Positions 47,061 to 56,506 of a DNA stretch of 64,000 nucleotides are shown piece after piece (position 1 is the first letter of the stretch; every line of letters starts with the position of its first letter). The position numbers and the translations under genes are program-made. The notes beneath the pieces were generated by a model, which ran no database searches, had not been told where the DNA came from, and worked only from the letters and a program-made list of their open reading frames with translations. This stretch comes from an uncultured Gammaproteobacteria bacterium (lineage in GTDB: Bacteria > Pseudomonadota > Gammaproteobacteria > Eutrophobiales > Eutrophobiaceae): contig OY282354.1 of NCBI GenBank assembly GCA_958295485.1, positions 2,938,042 through 3,002,041 on the forward strand, given 5' to 3'.

Positions 47061-48710
47061 ATGCGGGCCAAAGAGTATGATTACATCGTGGTTGGCGCCG
47101 GCTCCGCCGGCTGCGTAATCGCAAATCGGCTTTCGGCAAACCCGGATAACCGGGTCCTGCTGCTTGAAGCGGGAGGCCGGGATACCAACTACCTGTTTCG
47201 GCTGCCCATGCTGATGGGCAAATTGATGCACTCGGGTATCTATAACTGGAATTATTACACCGAACCGGAACCTCACCTCGCCGGCCGGGAAGTATACTGG
47301 CCGCGGGGCAAGGTACTGGGCGGCAGTTCAACGATTAACGGCATGATTTACGTGCGCGGCAATCCTGCGGATTATGACGGCTGGGCGCGGCTGGGGTTGC
47401 CGGGTTGGTCTTACGCCGACGTGCTGCCTTGTTTCAAGCGCTCAGAAGGACACACAGACCGGGACGACCCATATCACGGCCGGAGCGGCGAACTGACCGT
47501 TCGCCGCTCCCGTGCGAGTAACGCCATGTACGACGCCTTTATCGAGGCGGGCCAACAGGCGGGCTATCCCTATACCGATGATTTCAACGGCGAGCGCCAG
47601 GAAGGGTTTGGCCGCTACGATTTCACGATCAGGCGGGGCAAGCGATGCAGCGCCGCAACCGCGTTCCTGAAACCTGCGGCGAAGCGCAAGAATCTCAAGG
47701 TGATCGCCAATGCGCTTACGCGCCGCGTCGTGTTTTCGGGTACCCGGGCCGACGGAGTTGAATACCAGGCGGGCGGCAAGCTCGCATTCGCCGGGGCGGA
47801 AAAAGAAGTCATCCTGTCCGCCGGCGTGGTCAATTCTCCACAACTGCTGATGCTGTCGGGTATCGGCGACAGCGAGGAACTGGGCCGACATGGGATTCCG
47901 GTCGTCCATCACTTGCCCGGCGTGGGAAAGAACGTCCAGGACCACGTGGATTGCTGTCTTGTATACGAATTGAACCAGCCGGTGTCACTACGCAATGACC
48001 TGCGTATCGACAAGGTGACCCTTGGAGTGGCCCGGGCCACCCTGTTCGGCGCCGGATTTATAACGACGTTTCCCTACGAGGCAGGCTCCTTCATGAAATC
48101 TTCTGCCAGCCTGGACGTGCCGGATATCCAGACACATTTCATGCCCGCCACCGAGGATACCGCGAACCTGCACTGGTCCCTGCCGTTTTTCGGCAAGAAA
48201 GACGCTGCCCGTTACCACGGTTTGACAATTCGGATAGGCCCGCTGAATCCAAAGAGCCGGGGCAGAATTGCCTTGCGTTCCAACCAGGCCGCGGATGCCC
48301 CCCTTATCCATGCAAACTACCTGGACGACAAGCGGGACATTCAGACCGCGGTCGCCGGGGTACAGCTGCTGCGCGAGGTAATGGACTGCAAGGCGTTCAA
48401 CGGGGTTCTAGGCCGGGAGCTGGCGCCGGGTTTACAGTACAAAACCGATGAGCAACTCGCCGGCTGGCTGGTGGATGCCGCAATGACTACTTTGCACCCG
48501 GTCGGGTCCTGCAAGATGGGAATCCATGAAGAAGCCGTTGTCGATGGGGATTTGCGGGTACGGGGGGTCGAGGGCCTGCGGGTGGCGGATGCCTCGATCA
48601 TGCCGACAATTACTCATGGAAACACCAATGCGCCGGCCATCATGATTGGCGAAAAGGCAAGTGAGCTTATTTCAGGCGAGCGGCTTGGCGCGCCACCAAC
48701 TTTGGATTGA
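47061..48710 (+). CDS. GMC-family FAD-dependent oxidoreductase (choline dehydrogenase-like)
   Basis: A 549-residue flavoprotein. The FAD-binding YIVVGAGSAGCVIANRLSAN (~9-28) is followed by GKVLGGSSTINGMIYVRGNPADYD and VILSAGVVNSPQLLMLSGIG. The C-terminal active site is HPVGSCKMG with AVVDGDLRVRGVEGLRVADASIMPTITHGNTNAPAIMIGEKA. It oxidises a primary alcohol to an aldehyde. Relatives act on choline, PEG or aliphatic alcohols; the substrate here is unknown. It starts 18 bases after the UDG-like gene, likely on one transcript. Confidence 0.92.
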   Translation: MRAKEYDYIVVGAGSAGCVIANRLSANPDNRVLLLEAGGRDTNYLFRLPMLMGKLMHSGIYNWNYYTEPEPHLAGREVYWPRGKVLGGSSTINGMIYVRGNPADYDGWARLGLPGWSYADVLPCFKRSEGHTDRDDPYHGRSGELTVRRSRASNAMYDAFIEAGQQAGYPYTDDFNGERQEGFGRYDFTIRRGKRCSAATAFLKPAAKRKNLKVIANALTRRVVFSGTRADGVEYQAGGKLAFAGAEKEVILSAGVVNSPQLLMLSGIGDSEELGRHGIPVVHHLPGVGKNVQDHVDCCLVYELNQPVSLRNDLRIDKVTLGVARATLFGAGFITTFPYEAGSFMKSSASLDVPDIQTHFMPATEDTANLHWSLPFFGKKDAARYHGLTIRIGPLNPKSRGRIALRSNQAADAPLIHANYLDDKRDIQTAVAGVQLLREVMDCKAFNGVLGRELAPGLQYKTDEQLAGWLVDAAMTTLHPVGSCKMGIHEEAVVDGDLRVRGVEGLRVADASIMPTITHGNTNAPAIMIGEKASELISGERLGAPPTLD

Positions 48711-48745
48711 TCGATGGAAGGCAGGCACGGGGACCTGCCCCTGGG

Positions 48746-49720
48746 TCATTCTCGATTCCTGATGTACTTGGCCATATAATCCAGGGCGTCGATGCCCAGG
48801 CCGATCGCGCCGGCAAACGTTACGAACCCGTGTACGGTCCCCCTGTACAACTTGTAATCCACGGTCACGCCGGCCTTCCTCAGCTTCTCGGCATAGGCCC
48901 AACCTTCATCGCATAAAATATCGCATTCCGCGGCGATCAGGAGCGTATCCGGGAGAGCGGTAAAATCGTCGGCTGCCAGGGGTGAAAATCGATAATCATC
49001 CAAATCTTCCGGCTTGCTTGCATAAAGCAAAATCATAGCGTTCAACTCGGAATTACTGAGAATATATTCCCCATTACCGAACAACTCCCTGGAGCGGTTG
49101 CGGGTCCTGGGCGCTTCAACCGCCGGATATATCAATATCTGCCCGGCAATCTTCGGGCCGGCTTGTCTTTTATTGATATGACAGACAACCGTTGCCAGGT
49201 TTCCACCGGCGCTGTCGCCGGCAACATATAGCCTGTTCGGGTCGCCGCCTGCCTCCAAAATATTCTCGACAGTCCAGCAAAGCGCGGCATGGCAATCGTC
49301 AACCGCCGCGGGAAAAGGAAACTCCGGCGCCAGCCTGTAACCCACGTTAATGATAATGGCGCCACTTTCAGCGCAAAGATATTGTACCGTGCCTTCATGG
49401 GTATCCAGGTCACCACAAATCCAGCCACCACCATGATAAAAAATGATCACCGGGCGTAATTGATCATCATCGACCTTCCCCGGTTTATAAATCCTGACCG
49501 GCACGGGGCCATGGGGTCCGGGAATATCGCGACTTATCATCCGTACCTTAATTTGCCGGCTGATTTCAACGGGCAGGTTTACCTCGAGATGCGCCTGCTT
49601 GAGGGTCTCCCGCACAACGGCAATAGTTTCAGCCCTGATGTCCAGCGGTCCGGCTTGCCGCATTTTCAACAGAAATTTCTTCGTGTCCGGGTCCAATTGG
49701 ATTGTGTTCTGATGATTCAT
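48746..49720 (-). CDS. Alpha/beta hydrolase (hormone-sensitive lipase-type esterase)
   Basis: A 324-residue esterase. The oxyanion motif is YHGGGWICGDLD (~89-100), the nucleophile elbow is GDSAGGNLA (~165-173), the Asp is in ECDILCDEG and the His in GTVHGFVTFAG. Family IV (HSL) carboxylesterase without signal peptide. It is convergent with the GMC gene and separated from the TonB receptor by a terminator, so it is probably transcribed on its own. Substrate unknown. Confidence 0.92.
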   Translation of the reverse strand: MNHQNTIQLDPDTKKFLLKMRQAGPLDIRAETIAVVRETLKQAHLEVNLPVEISRQIKVRMISRDIPGPHGPVPVRIYKPGKVDDDQLRPVIIFYHGGGWICGDLDTHEGTVQYLCAESGAIIINVGYRLAPEFPFPAAVDDCHAALCWTVENILEAGGDPNRLYVAGDSAGGNLATVVCHINKRQAGPKIAGQILIYPAVEAPRTRNRSRELFGNGEYILSNSELNAMILLYASKPEDLDDYRFSPLAADDFTALPDTLLIAAECDILCDEGWAYAEKLRKAGVTVDYKLYRGTVHGFVTFAGAIGLGIDALDYMAKYIRNRE

Positions 49721-49734
49721 TGTTACGCCACTTT

Positions 49735-49790
49735 ATAATAAAAAGGGGTACCGCAGTACCCCCTTTTAACCCGCTCCCGAATGCGGGAGC
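49735..49790 (-). terminator. Double-hairpin terminator after the TonB receptor
   Basis: Read on the minus strand from the receptor stop, the first hairpin is GCTCCCG-CATT-CGGGAGC (49790-49773). A second follows, with stem AAAAGGGGGTAC/GTACCCCTTTT (49766-49741). It runs into TTTTTATTATAAAG, a good rho-independent form. Confidence 0.8.
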
Positions 49791-51989
49791 CTAATCACCG
49801 CCGAAAGTTTTGGAAAAACGCACTCCAAATTCGCTCCGGTCATTGCTGCGAATGGTAATGGAGAAAGGATTGCCGAAGGTGCCTGAGGCGTTATCGTAAG
49901 CCTCGTTCAGGACATTCTCGCCGTAGATTGCCAGATGCCAACTCGGGTCGCCGGGTTGATAACGGATGTTGAAATCCAGTAAATCGCGGCTCTCAACCAG
50001 GTTCAAAGGTTGGTTATTTGCCTCACCGAACATATCACCGCGGTAATTGTAATTAAGGCGAAACGCCAGGGAGCCGCCGTTATTCAGGCCCATAACGTAT
50101 TCCGGTGATATGGAAAACGTCCAATCCGGCGTCAACTGTGGAATGCCGCCTTCGACGGTTCCTGCAACCGCTTGGTCAACCTCGGTAAATTCCGAATCCA
50201 TGTAACCCACGGCGGTTTGTACGCTGAAATTCTCATTCACTTGCAAAGTGCCCTCAAACTCCACGCCCCAGGTACGCGATTCACCCGCATTTTCAGTGAT
50301 GGTCAGAAAACCGAGGGCCGGGTCAAAACGATTCGTTTGCAATTGCAAGTCCGTATAATCCGTCCAGAACAGGGTCGTAGCCAGGCGCAGACGGTCAAAC
50401 AAAATACCTTTTATCCCGCCTTCGTAGTTCAACGCGAATTGGGGGTCGAAGGAGACAAACGTTGCGTCACCGCCGAAAGGACGCGCCGGGAACCCGCCGC
50501 TTTGATAACCGCGGGAAATCGCCACGTAAAAATTCACATCCTCATTGATGGCATAAATGGCAGACGCATCCCAGGTCACTTCAGTCCAATCCTCCGAGCG
50601 TGGCACGGGAACAGCCGGCTGAAACAGGGTGGCCACGCCGGCGGCATCCTTGCTGTCATGGGTAATGCGGACACCACCGCCTATATTGAGGGAATCGGTG
50701 AGCGAATAATCGACGGAGCCGAATAGCGCATAGCTCTCGACCTCCTGGGAAACATTGATTTCACCATCGGTGACAAACGGGGGGAAGATTTCAAATGGGC
50801 GGGATACCGTCTCGCCGTCTTCGCTATAATAATACGCGCCCGTGATAAAATCCCAGGAAGCAAAATCGCCGCTGAATTGCAGTTCAACGGAATATTGGTC
50901 GGCCTCGCCCCGCTCCGGAAAGACAACGCCGCCGATGCTATCCTGCTGGTCGGTCCCACCGGTATATTCACCAAAGCGGTAACTTCCGATGAGCTTTACG
51001 GCATAGACGTCCGAAAGGTTCCAGTCGGCCGTGGCTGAAAAGCCGTAAGCCTGGGTGGTCTGCTCGGCGATATTATCCGCGGGCGAAGCGTTATCATCGG
51101 GCTTGTCGGCAAACAGGGCGCCGGCCAGACCATTGGGAAATTGCCCGGGCGCCGCATTGAAGTGCGTCGGGGATTGGCCATAAGCGTTGTCCGCGAAATC
51201 GGCGGTCACCAGCACGGAAAAATCGTCGGAAGGGGTAAAATTAAACATGGCCCGCACCGCGGCTTCACGAATCTCACCAATATCAACTTCCGTATTCGGC
51301 TGGTTGATAAATTCACCGATACCATCACGCCTGTTATAAAAACCCGTCAACGAGGCCGCCAGGTTGTCCGCCAACCGGGTAGTACCGTAAAAATCGAATT
51401 TCCCGCGGGCGCGGGAACCTCCCTGCACCGTCAGCGTCGCTTCATCCTCACCCGTCGGTTTCTTCGTTATGACGTTGATCGCGCCGCCAATCGAATTGCG
51501 CCCGTATAACGTGCCCTGGGGGCCGCGAGCCACTTCGACCCGTTCGATATTGGAAAGACTCAGGTTCGAGCCGACCTGGCGACCCAGGTAAACGCCATCG
51601 AGATATAAACCGACCGCCGAATCAACCGTAATGATGTGATCTTGCGTGCCGACGCCGCGCATGAACACGCTGGTATGATTTTGGTTGCCATTGCCGAAAT
51701 TTCCGATAAAAAGGTTAGGGACGTTTTTCCCGATATCGAACAAATCACCCATGTTGAGGTTGGCGAAATCCTCTTCGGTAAAAGCGGTCAGCGCAACCGG
51801 AATATCTTCAAGGCTTTCCTCCCGTTTTCTTGCCGTTACGACAATTTCTTCAAAAACGCTGGCGCCCGCGCCTGAACCCTGGGCAAATACGACGTCTCCA
51901 CTCGTAAGGAGAAGCGCCAGGCACAAAGATATGCTGATCGAATGAAAAAACAGTGTAGTACCACCAGTTGAGAATTTTAAATTACCCAT
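49791..51989 (-). CDS. TonB-dependent receptor
   Basis: A 732-residue outer-membrane receptor. The signal peptide SISISLCLALLLTSGDVVFA is followed by a TonB-box-like EIVVTARKREESLEDIP. The plug contains VFMRGVGTQDHIITVDSAVGLYLDGVYLGR and VARGPQGTLYGRNSIGGAINVITKKP. The 22-strand barrel ends in FGVRFSKTF. It imports a substrate too large or scarce for porins. It lies after deoA with a 123-base gap carrying a RutR-like site, suggesting a nucleoside or related ligand. The SD (CAGGGGGAAATAAAA before ATG) supports the start. Confidence 0.94.
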   Translation of the reverse strand: MGNLKFSTGGTTLFFHSISISLCLALLLTSGDVVFAQGSGAGASVFEEIVVTARKREESLEDIPVALTAFTEEDFANLNMGDLFDIGKNVPNLFIGNFGNGNQNHTSVFMRGVGTQDHIITVDSAVGLYLDGVYLGRQVGSNLSLSNIERVEVARGPQGTLYGRNSIGGAINVITKKPTGEDEATLTVQGGSRARGKFDFYGTTRLADNLAASLTGFYNRRDGIGEFINQPNTEVDIGEIREAAVRAMFNFTPSDDFSVLVTADFADNAYGQSPTHFNAAPGQFPNGLAGALFADKPDDNASPADNIAEQTTQAYGFSATADWNLSDVYAVKLIGSYRFGEYTGGTDQQDSIGGVVFPERGEADQYSVELQFSGDFASWDFITGAYYYSEDGETVSRPFEIFPPFVTDGEINVSQEVESYALFGSVDYSLTDSLNIGGGVRITHDSKDAAGVATLFQPAVPVPRSEDWTEVTWDASAIYAINEDVNFYVAISRGYQSGGFPARPFGGDATFVSFDPQFALNYEGGIKGILFDRLRLATTLFWTDYTDLQLQTNRFDPALGFLTITENAGESRTWGVEFEGTLQVNENFSVQTAVGYMDSEFTEVDQAVAGTVEGGIPQLTPDWTFSISPEYVMGLNNGGSLAFRLNYNYRGDMFGEANNQPLNLVESRDLLDFNIRYQPGDPSWHLAIYGENVLNEAYDNASGTFGNPFSITIRSNDRSEFGVRFSKTFGGD

Positions 51990-52077
51990 TTTTATTTCCC
52001 CCTGTACGCCGCGTATCTGAAAACTGTTTCATTTTTACAAGGCCCGATATGGCCACTTGGAAAATCATTTCATTGTT

Positions 52078-52117
52078 CTGACCAGAAAGTCAAATATTTA
52101 TTTATCATTTAGTCAAA
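52078..52117 (-). promoter_or_regulatory. RutR-like operator upstream of the TonB receptor
   Basis: On the minus strand 52093-52078 reads TTGACTTTCTGGTCAG, fitting TTGACTnnnnGGTCA[A/G]. A further half-site TTTGACT lies at 52117-52111, overlapping the deoA stop codon. The segment joining them (AAATGATAAATAAA) resembles the pydC leader. Confidence 0.55.
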
Positions 52118-53435
52118 ATAATTCGATGGTTTTACGGATGACCGGCTTGGCTGAAGGTTTTTCGCCGGTAAGCCTGAATGCCCGCTGCAATGATGCAAAC
52201 GCCGCGTCAGCGCCGGCCTCATCCCGGGCGTGGACGCGGGCCACCGGAGCACCCGCGCCGATACAGGCGCCGATGCCCGCCACGTCCGTCAGTCCAACGG
52301 CATGATCGATACGATCTTCAACGCGCCTTCGACCGCCGCCTAATGCGACAATAGCATTCCCCACCATGCGCACGTCGATATTGGCGACGTACCCTTCTTC
52401 CTCGAGAAAAACGGGTTTGGCAACGGGGGCCGGCGGCAAATAATGATCGACGCGTTCGACAAGGTCGGCAGGGCCTCCCAGGGCGCTGACCATTTCAGCA
52501 AAAACCCGGGTTGCCTGCCCCCCATCCAATACTGATTGCAACAATTTCCGCGCCTTGCGCTGATCTCTCTCTATCCCGGCCAACTCCAGCATATCCGTCG
52601 CGAGCGTGAAAACGGCTTCATGCAGGCGGCTGTCACGATAAGCGCCCGTCAAATAATCTATCGTCTCCCGTATCTCAACGGAGTTCCCTGCATTTCTCCC
52701 TAATACTTCGGACATGTCGGTGATCACAGCCTTGACGGGCAAACCGATTTCAGCAGCCGCGTTGACGATGGATTGACCCAGCGCTTGCGCGTCAGCTTCG
52801 GTTTCCATAAAAGCGCCCGTCCCGGTTTTTATATCCATGGATAAACCATCCAGGCCGGCTGAAATTTTTTTGGATAGTATCGATGCGGTAATCAACGGAA
52901 TGGATTCGACGGTTGCAGTTACGTCCCGGATTGCATAAAACCGCCTGTCCGCAGGCGCCAGCTCAGCAGTTTGGCCGATGACCGCGCACCCGACCGACCT
53001 GACCACCTTTTTAAAAGCACCGAGACCTGGAGACGTAGCATAACCGGGAATACTGTCCAACTTGTCAAGGGTACCGCCGGTATGCCCCAGACCGCGACCG
53101 GAAATCATCGGCACATACGCGCCGCAGGCGGCAACCATCGGCGCCAGCATCAAGCTGACCTTGTCACCTACGCCCCCCGTTGAATGCTTATCGACAACCC
53201 GCCCTTCAATCCCTTCTTCCGTCCAGTCAATCACCTTGCCTGAGGCCACCATCGCCCGGGTTAACTCACCGGTCTCAGTAAAATTCATGGATTGAAAAAA
53301 GATGGCCATGGCCAGGGCTGATACTTGTTCGGATGAAACTGAACCATCTGCCAGGCCGTTCACGAAGAACCTGATTTCAGCGAGCGTCAGGACCTCTCCA
53401 TTTCTTTTTTTCCTGATAATTTCCTGGGGAAGCAT
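52113..53435 (-). CDS. deoA: Thymidine phosphorylase
   Basis: A 440-residue pyrimidine-nucleoside phosphorylase. The signature SGRGLGHTGGTLDKLDSIPG lies around residues 113-132. KHSTGGVGDKVSLMLAP at ~83-99 is the phosphate-binding loop, and MDIKTGTGAFM follows. It splits thymidine or deoxyuridine to base plus deoxyribose-1-phosphate, feeding bases to the pyd pathway. It is full length. Downstream of an LLM oxidoreductase and upstream of the TonB receptor on the same strand. Confidence 0.96.
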   Translation of the reverse strand: MLPQEIIRKKRNGEVLTLAEIRFFVNGLADGSVSSEQVSALAMAIFFQSMNFTETGELTRAMVASGKVIDWTEEGIEGRVVDKHSTGGVGDKVSLMLAPMVAACGAYVPMISGRGLGHTGGTLDKLDSIPGYATSPGLGAFKKVVRSVGCAVIGQTAELAPADRRFYAIRDVTATVESIPLITASILSKKISAGLDGLSMDIKTGTGAFMETEADAQALGQSIVNAAAEIGLPVKAVITDMSEVLGRNAGNSVEIRETIDYLTGAYRDSRLHEAVFTLATDMLELAGIERDQRKARKLLQSVLDGGQATRVFAEMVSALGGPADLVERVDHYLPPAPVAKPVFLEEEGYVANIDVRMVGNAIVALGGGRRRVEDRIDHAVGLTDVAGIGACIGAGAPVARVHARDEAGADAAFASLQRAFRLTGEKPSAKPVIRKTIELF

Positions 53436-53452
53436 GGGCAGTTCATTCCGCT

Positions 53453-53678
53453 ATTCGATAAATCGGGAGCCGGCGCCGTTGCAGGAATAATCCCCTGTCC
53501 CCTTGAGGGCAGCGCAGAAACCCCATCGCCGCCACTGGCGCCGACCCGCAGGGGCAACCCCCTGTGGTTGCCCTGCCCCCCGGCAAGCGCCGGCATGACC
53601 CGGGGCAGGCGCGGGGGTCGGCGAGCGCTGAGCTGGACTGGTTCATTTTTCTGCGGCGCAAGCTCCCGAGGGATAAAC
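53453..53678. repeat. GC-rich spacer with dispersed-repeat hairpins
   Basis: The spacer between deoA and the LLM gene contains CAGGGGCAACC paired with GGTTGCCCTG (about 53551-53577) and several GGCGCC and CCCCGG palindromes. This looks like a dispersed intergenic repeat; no gene is seen. Confidence 0.45.
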
Positions 53679-54683
53679 TCAGGGGGCAAACCCGGGGATG
53701 ATGGATTCTGCGTACTTGGCGATGATCTCTTCTTCATTGCCGTTCTCCAGGTAGATATTAAACTGGGTCGTACCCGCCGCCTCGAGTTCTTTCAGTTTGG
53801 CAATATGCTCAGCAGGGCTACCCAACACGCAGAAACTCCTGACAATGTCCGGGGTGATAAAATCAAGGAAAGGGTTATCGCTTTCGCCGTGTTTTTCATA
53901 ATCATAGCCCCGGCGCTTTTCAATGTATGCAGTCAGGCTTTTCGGGACTTCTTCCGAGTCCGCGCCATATTTTTCAACGATGTCGGCAACGTGGTTGCCT
54001 ACCATCGCCGGAAACCACCTGGTGGCCTCGATGCATTCATCCGCAGGACCAAAACAGGCCGGCGCGGCGGACATTACCCTGAACGTTGACATATCCCGTC
54101 CGGCGGCCTTGCCCGCGGCGCGGCACTGTTCAACAAACCAGCGCACCAGGGCCGGTTCGGCAATCTGGAGGATCACCCCATCGCCATGCTCGCCGGCCGC
54201 CGCCAGGGCTTTCGGGCCGTAAGCGGCTATCCATACGGGTATTTCGTGCCCCGCAACCCACCGGAACCGGACGGGCTCGGGGCATTCGGCATAAGTCACT
54301 TCCTCGCCACGAGCCAGGGCCTTTACTTTTTGAGTAAATTCAGCAACGCGGGCGATGCCCGCAGGTTTTTTCCCCATCACCCGCATGGAACTGTCGCCCC
54401 GACCCAGGCCAACATCAAACCGTCCCTCGCTTTGCAGGGATAAACCCGCAAACATGCTTGCCGCCACGGACCAATCCCTGACGTTCGGATTGGTCACGCA
54501 AGGGCCGAAACGCATGTGCCGCGTGTGCTCCAGGCCCATGGCAATGGCGGAATAACAATCACGCCAGAGAATATGGGAGTCATAAAACCAGCAATAGGCA
54601 AACCCGCCCATTTCCGCCTGACGGACCAGGTAACGCACTCTTCCGGGTTGGATGAAACCCTTGAAACAAATACCGAACTCCAT
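53679..54683 (-). CDS. LLM-class flavin/F420-type oxidoreductase
   Basis: A 334-residue protein of the bacterial luciferase-like fold starting MEFGICFKGFIQPGRVRYLVRQAE after a GGAGG site. FGPCVTNPNVRDWSVAASMFAGLSLQSEGRFDVGLGRGDSS is the typical LLM cofactor segment, and PVWIAAYGPKALAAAGEHGDGVILQ a second. It resembles the TIGR03842 subgroup of putative F420-dependent enzymes. It lies directly downstream of a nucleobase permease and may act on a pyrimidine or related ring. Whether the cofactor is FMN or F420 cannot be decided here. It is not a RutA orthologue by obvious signature. Confidence 0.85.
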   Translation of the reverse strand: MEFGICFKGFIQPGRVRYLVRQAEMGGFAYCWFYDSHILWRDCYSAIAMGLEHTRHMRFGPCVTNPNVRDWSVAASMFAGLSLQSEGRFDVGLGRGDSSMRVMGKKPAGIARVAEFTQKVKALARGEEVTYAECPEPVRFRWVAGHEIPVWIAAYGPKALAAAGEHGDGVILQIAEPALVRWFVEQCRAAGKAAGRDMSTFRVMSAAPACFGPADECIEATRWFPAMVGNHVADIVEKYGADSEEVPKSLTAYIEKRRGYDYEKHGESDNPFLDFITPDIVRSFCVLGSPAEHIAKLKELEAAGTTQFNIYLENGNEEEIIAKYAESIIPGFAP

Positions 54684-54716
54684 TAACAACACCTCCGAAT
54701 GAATAAAAAGCCTCGT

Positions 54717-56240
54717 TTAATTCCAGGCCGGCGGTTCATGCCGGCCCATGCTCATTAACAGGTAATAAATAAATCCGGCTATAAATGCCCCGACGAACCA
54801 GGCATAATGATACAGACTGATAAAAAAATACGGTAAATCACTTGCGAACCCGATGGCATTCAAAAACCCGGGGAGATTCGGCGCGATCCCCAGGCACAGG
54901 GCTGTGATGGCATTGACGTTCCAGCCTTTCTTGTAACTGTATGCTCCATGCCCGCTATAGAGCGCAGCCGTCTCCAGGCGACATTTCCTGATAAAAAAAT
55001 AATCCGTGATCATGATGCCGGCAATGGGACCCAACAGGGATGAATAACCGATGAGCCAGATAAACAAATAAGCCCCGGCGGATTCCAGCAGTTTCCAGGG
55101 CATGATGGCAATACCGAGCCCGGCGGTAATATACCCCCCCAACCTGAACGAAATTCTCTTTGGCGCAAGGTTGGAAAAACCGTTGGCCGGCGCAACAATG
55201 TTCGCGGCCAGGTTCGTGGTTAAAGTGGCAATCGTCAATACTGCCAGTCCTGCAATGACACCGATCCCGCCGAGTCGCCCGGCTAATACAACCGGGTCCC
55301 AGATCGCTTCCCCGAAAATTATCACGGTTGCCGAGGTGACAAACACGCTGACGAGAGCAAGCAACGCCATGGGGACAGGCAAACCGATGCCCTGTCCTAA
55401 AAATTGATCCCGCTGACTGCGGGCATAGCGGGTGAAGTCCGGGATATTCAGCGTCATGGTTGCCCAGAAACCCACCATCGCGGTCAAACCAGGCCAGAAT
55501 ACCTGCCAGAATTCCCCTTCCCGCGCGCCGCCGGGCACAAATGCCGAAGGCATTGACAACATGTCGCCAAAACCGTCGGCCCGGACATAAGCCCATGCCA
55601 GTAACGCAAACGCGGCTAATAATAAAAAAGGAGCGGCCAGGGTCTCAAGCCAGCGAATGGATTCCGTCCCTTTCTGTATAAAAACAAGTTGTATTGCCCA
55701 AAATGACAGAAAGCACAACAACTGGGTAAAATCGATGCCAATAAAGGGAATGACCGGCCTGATGAGGGCGCCACCGGTCATTGCATTGAGTATCTGGTAG
55801 ATGGCAAAACCCCCTACCCAGGTCTGGATGCCGAACCAACCACAGGCCACCAGGCCGCGCAACATAGCCGGCAGTTTAGCCCCGACCGTGCCGAACGAAG
55901 CGCGCAATAAAACCGGAAACGGCACGCCATACTTTGCGCCGGCGTGACCGTTCAGCATCATCGGGATCATGACGATGATATTTCCCAAAAATATCGTCAG
56001 CGTCGCCTGCCACCAGGCCATGCCCTCCTGCATAAGACCGGAAGCCAATAAATAGGCCGGGACCGAGACAACCATGCCGACCCAAAGCGCCGAGATGTTT
56101 ATCCAGTCCCAGGTCCGTTGCTTTTCTCCCGTCGGGGCAAGGTCCGGATTCCATAGAGAATTGCCCGTACTCGCCAGCGCGTCCAACTTCGGGCCAGACG
56201 TTTGGGCTGTACCTGTTGTAATTGTGTCCACAAGGCCCAT
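54717..56240 (-). CDS. NCS1-family nucleobase:cation symporter
   Basis: A 507-residue membrane protein with ~12 hydrophobic segments. It begins with the soluble SLWNPDLAPTGEKQRTWDWINISALWVGMVV motif typical of Mhp1/PucI/allantoin permeases. GPIAGIMITDYFFIRKC is the conserved loop near TM10. It imports uracil, hydantoin, allantoin or a related base. The frame can be read from a TTG at 56267, but that lies inside the RutR-like site. ATG 56240, 9 codons on, is the likely start. It leads an operon with the LLM gene (33-base gap). Confidence 0.9.
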   Translation of the reverse strand: MGLVDTITTGTAQTSGPKLDALASTGNSLWNPDLAPTGEKQRTWDWINISALWVGMVVSVPAYLLASGLMQEGMAWWQATLTIFLGNIIVMIPMMLNGHAGAKYGVPFPVLLRASFGTVGAKLPAMLRGLVACGWFGIQTWVGGFAIYQILNAMTGGALIRPVIPFIGIDFTQLLCFLSFWAIQLVFIQKGTESIRWLETLAAPFLLLAAFALLAWAYVRADGFGDMLSMPSAFVPGGAREGEFWQVFWPGLTAMVGFWATMTLNIPDFTRYARSQRDQFLGQGIGLPVPMALLALVSVFVTSATVIIFGEAIWDPVVLAGRLGGIGVIAGLAVLTIATLTTNLAANIVAPANGFSNLAPKRISFRLGGYITAGLGIAIMPWKLLESAGAYLFIWLIGYSSLLGPIAGIMITDYFFIRKCRLETAALYSGHGAYSYKKGWNVNAITALCLGIAPNLPGFLNAIGFASDLPYFFISLYHYAWFVGAFIAGFIYYLLMSMGRHEPPAWN

Positions 56241-56251
56241 TCTTTCAAATT

Positions 56252-56267
56252 CTGACCAATCAGTCAA
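56252..56267 (-). promoter_or_regulatory. RutR-like operator upstream of the NCS1 permease
   Basis: On the minus strand this reads TTGACTGATTGGTCAG, matching TTGACTnnnnGGTCA[A/G]. It ends 12 bases upstream of the chosen start codon, so bound regulator would block transcription initiation or early elongation. Confidence 0.55.
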
Positions 56268-56309
56268 TTTTTTTCAGGCCTGGGCGAGGAGTTCCCGCCG
56301 TTCGTCGAA

Positions 56310-56427
56310 AGTGGGTTTGGGGGCTGTTTTAGAGTGACTGACGCCAGGGATGAGCATGGGACGGGCCAGGGATGGCCCATGGAACGGAAAAACAGCCGCC
56401 AAACCCACTGCTGGCAGTAACTGCCAG
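56310..56427. repeat. MITE-like inverted repeat upstream of the fumarase gene
   Basis: AGTGGGTTTGGGGGCTGTTTT (56310-56330) and its reverse complement (56389-56409) match in 20 of 21 positions, enclosing 58 bases. The interior has its own GGGCCAGGGATGGCCC hairpin. A perfect hairpin CTGGCAG-TAA-CTGCCAG (56411-56427) follows. It resembles a miniature mobile repeat; no gene is inside. Confidence 0.6.
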
Positions 56428-56506
56428 GCATGGGTATTTGTGGGCTGGTACGTTATACTATCCGCAGGCGTCGCAGAAGAACCCCTTCATTCAAACACTG
56501 AATAAC

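Noticed and set aside
53453..53678. Possible small RNA or terminator in the deoA-LLM spacer
   Set aside because: The hairpins look like dispersed GC-rich repeats, with no T-run or promoter to support a transcript.
56372..56506. 45-codon extension before the fumarase start
   Set aside because: Translated from the MITE-like repeat; family homology starts at ATG 56507.
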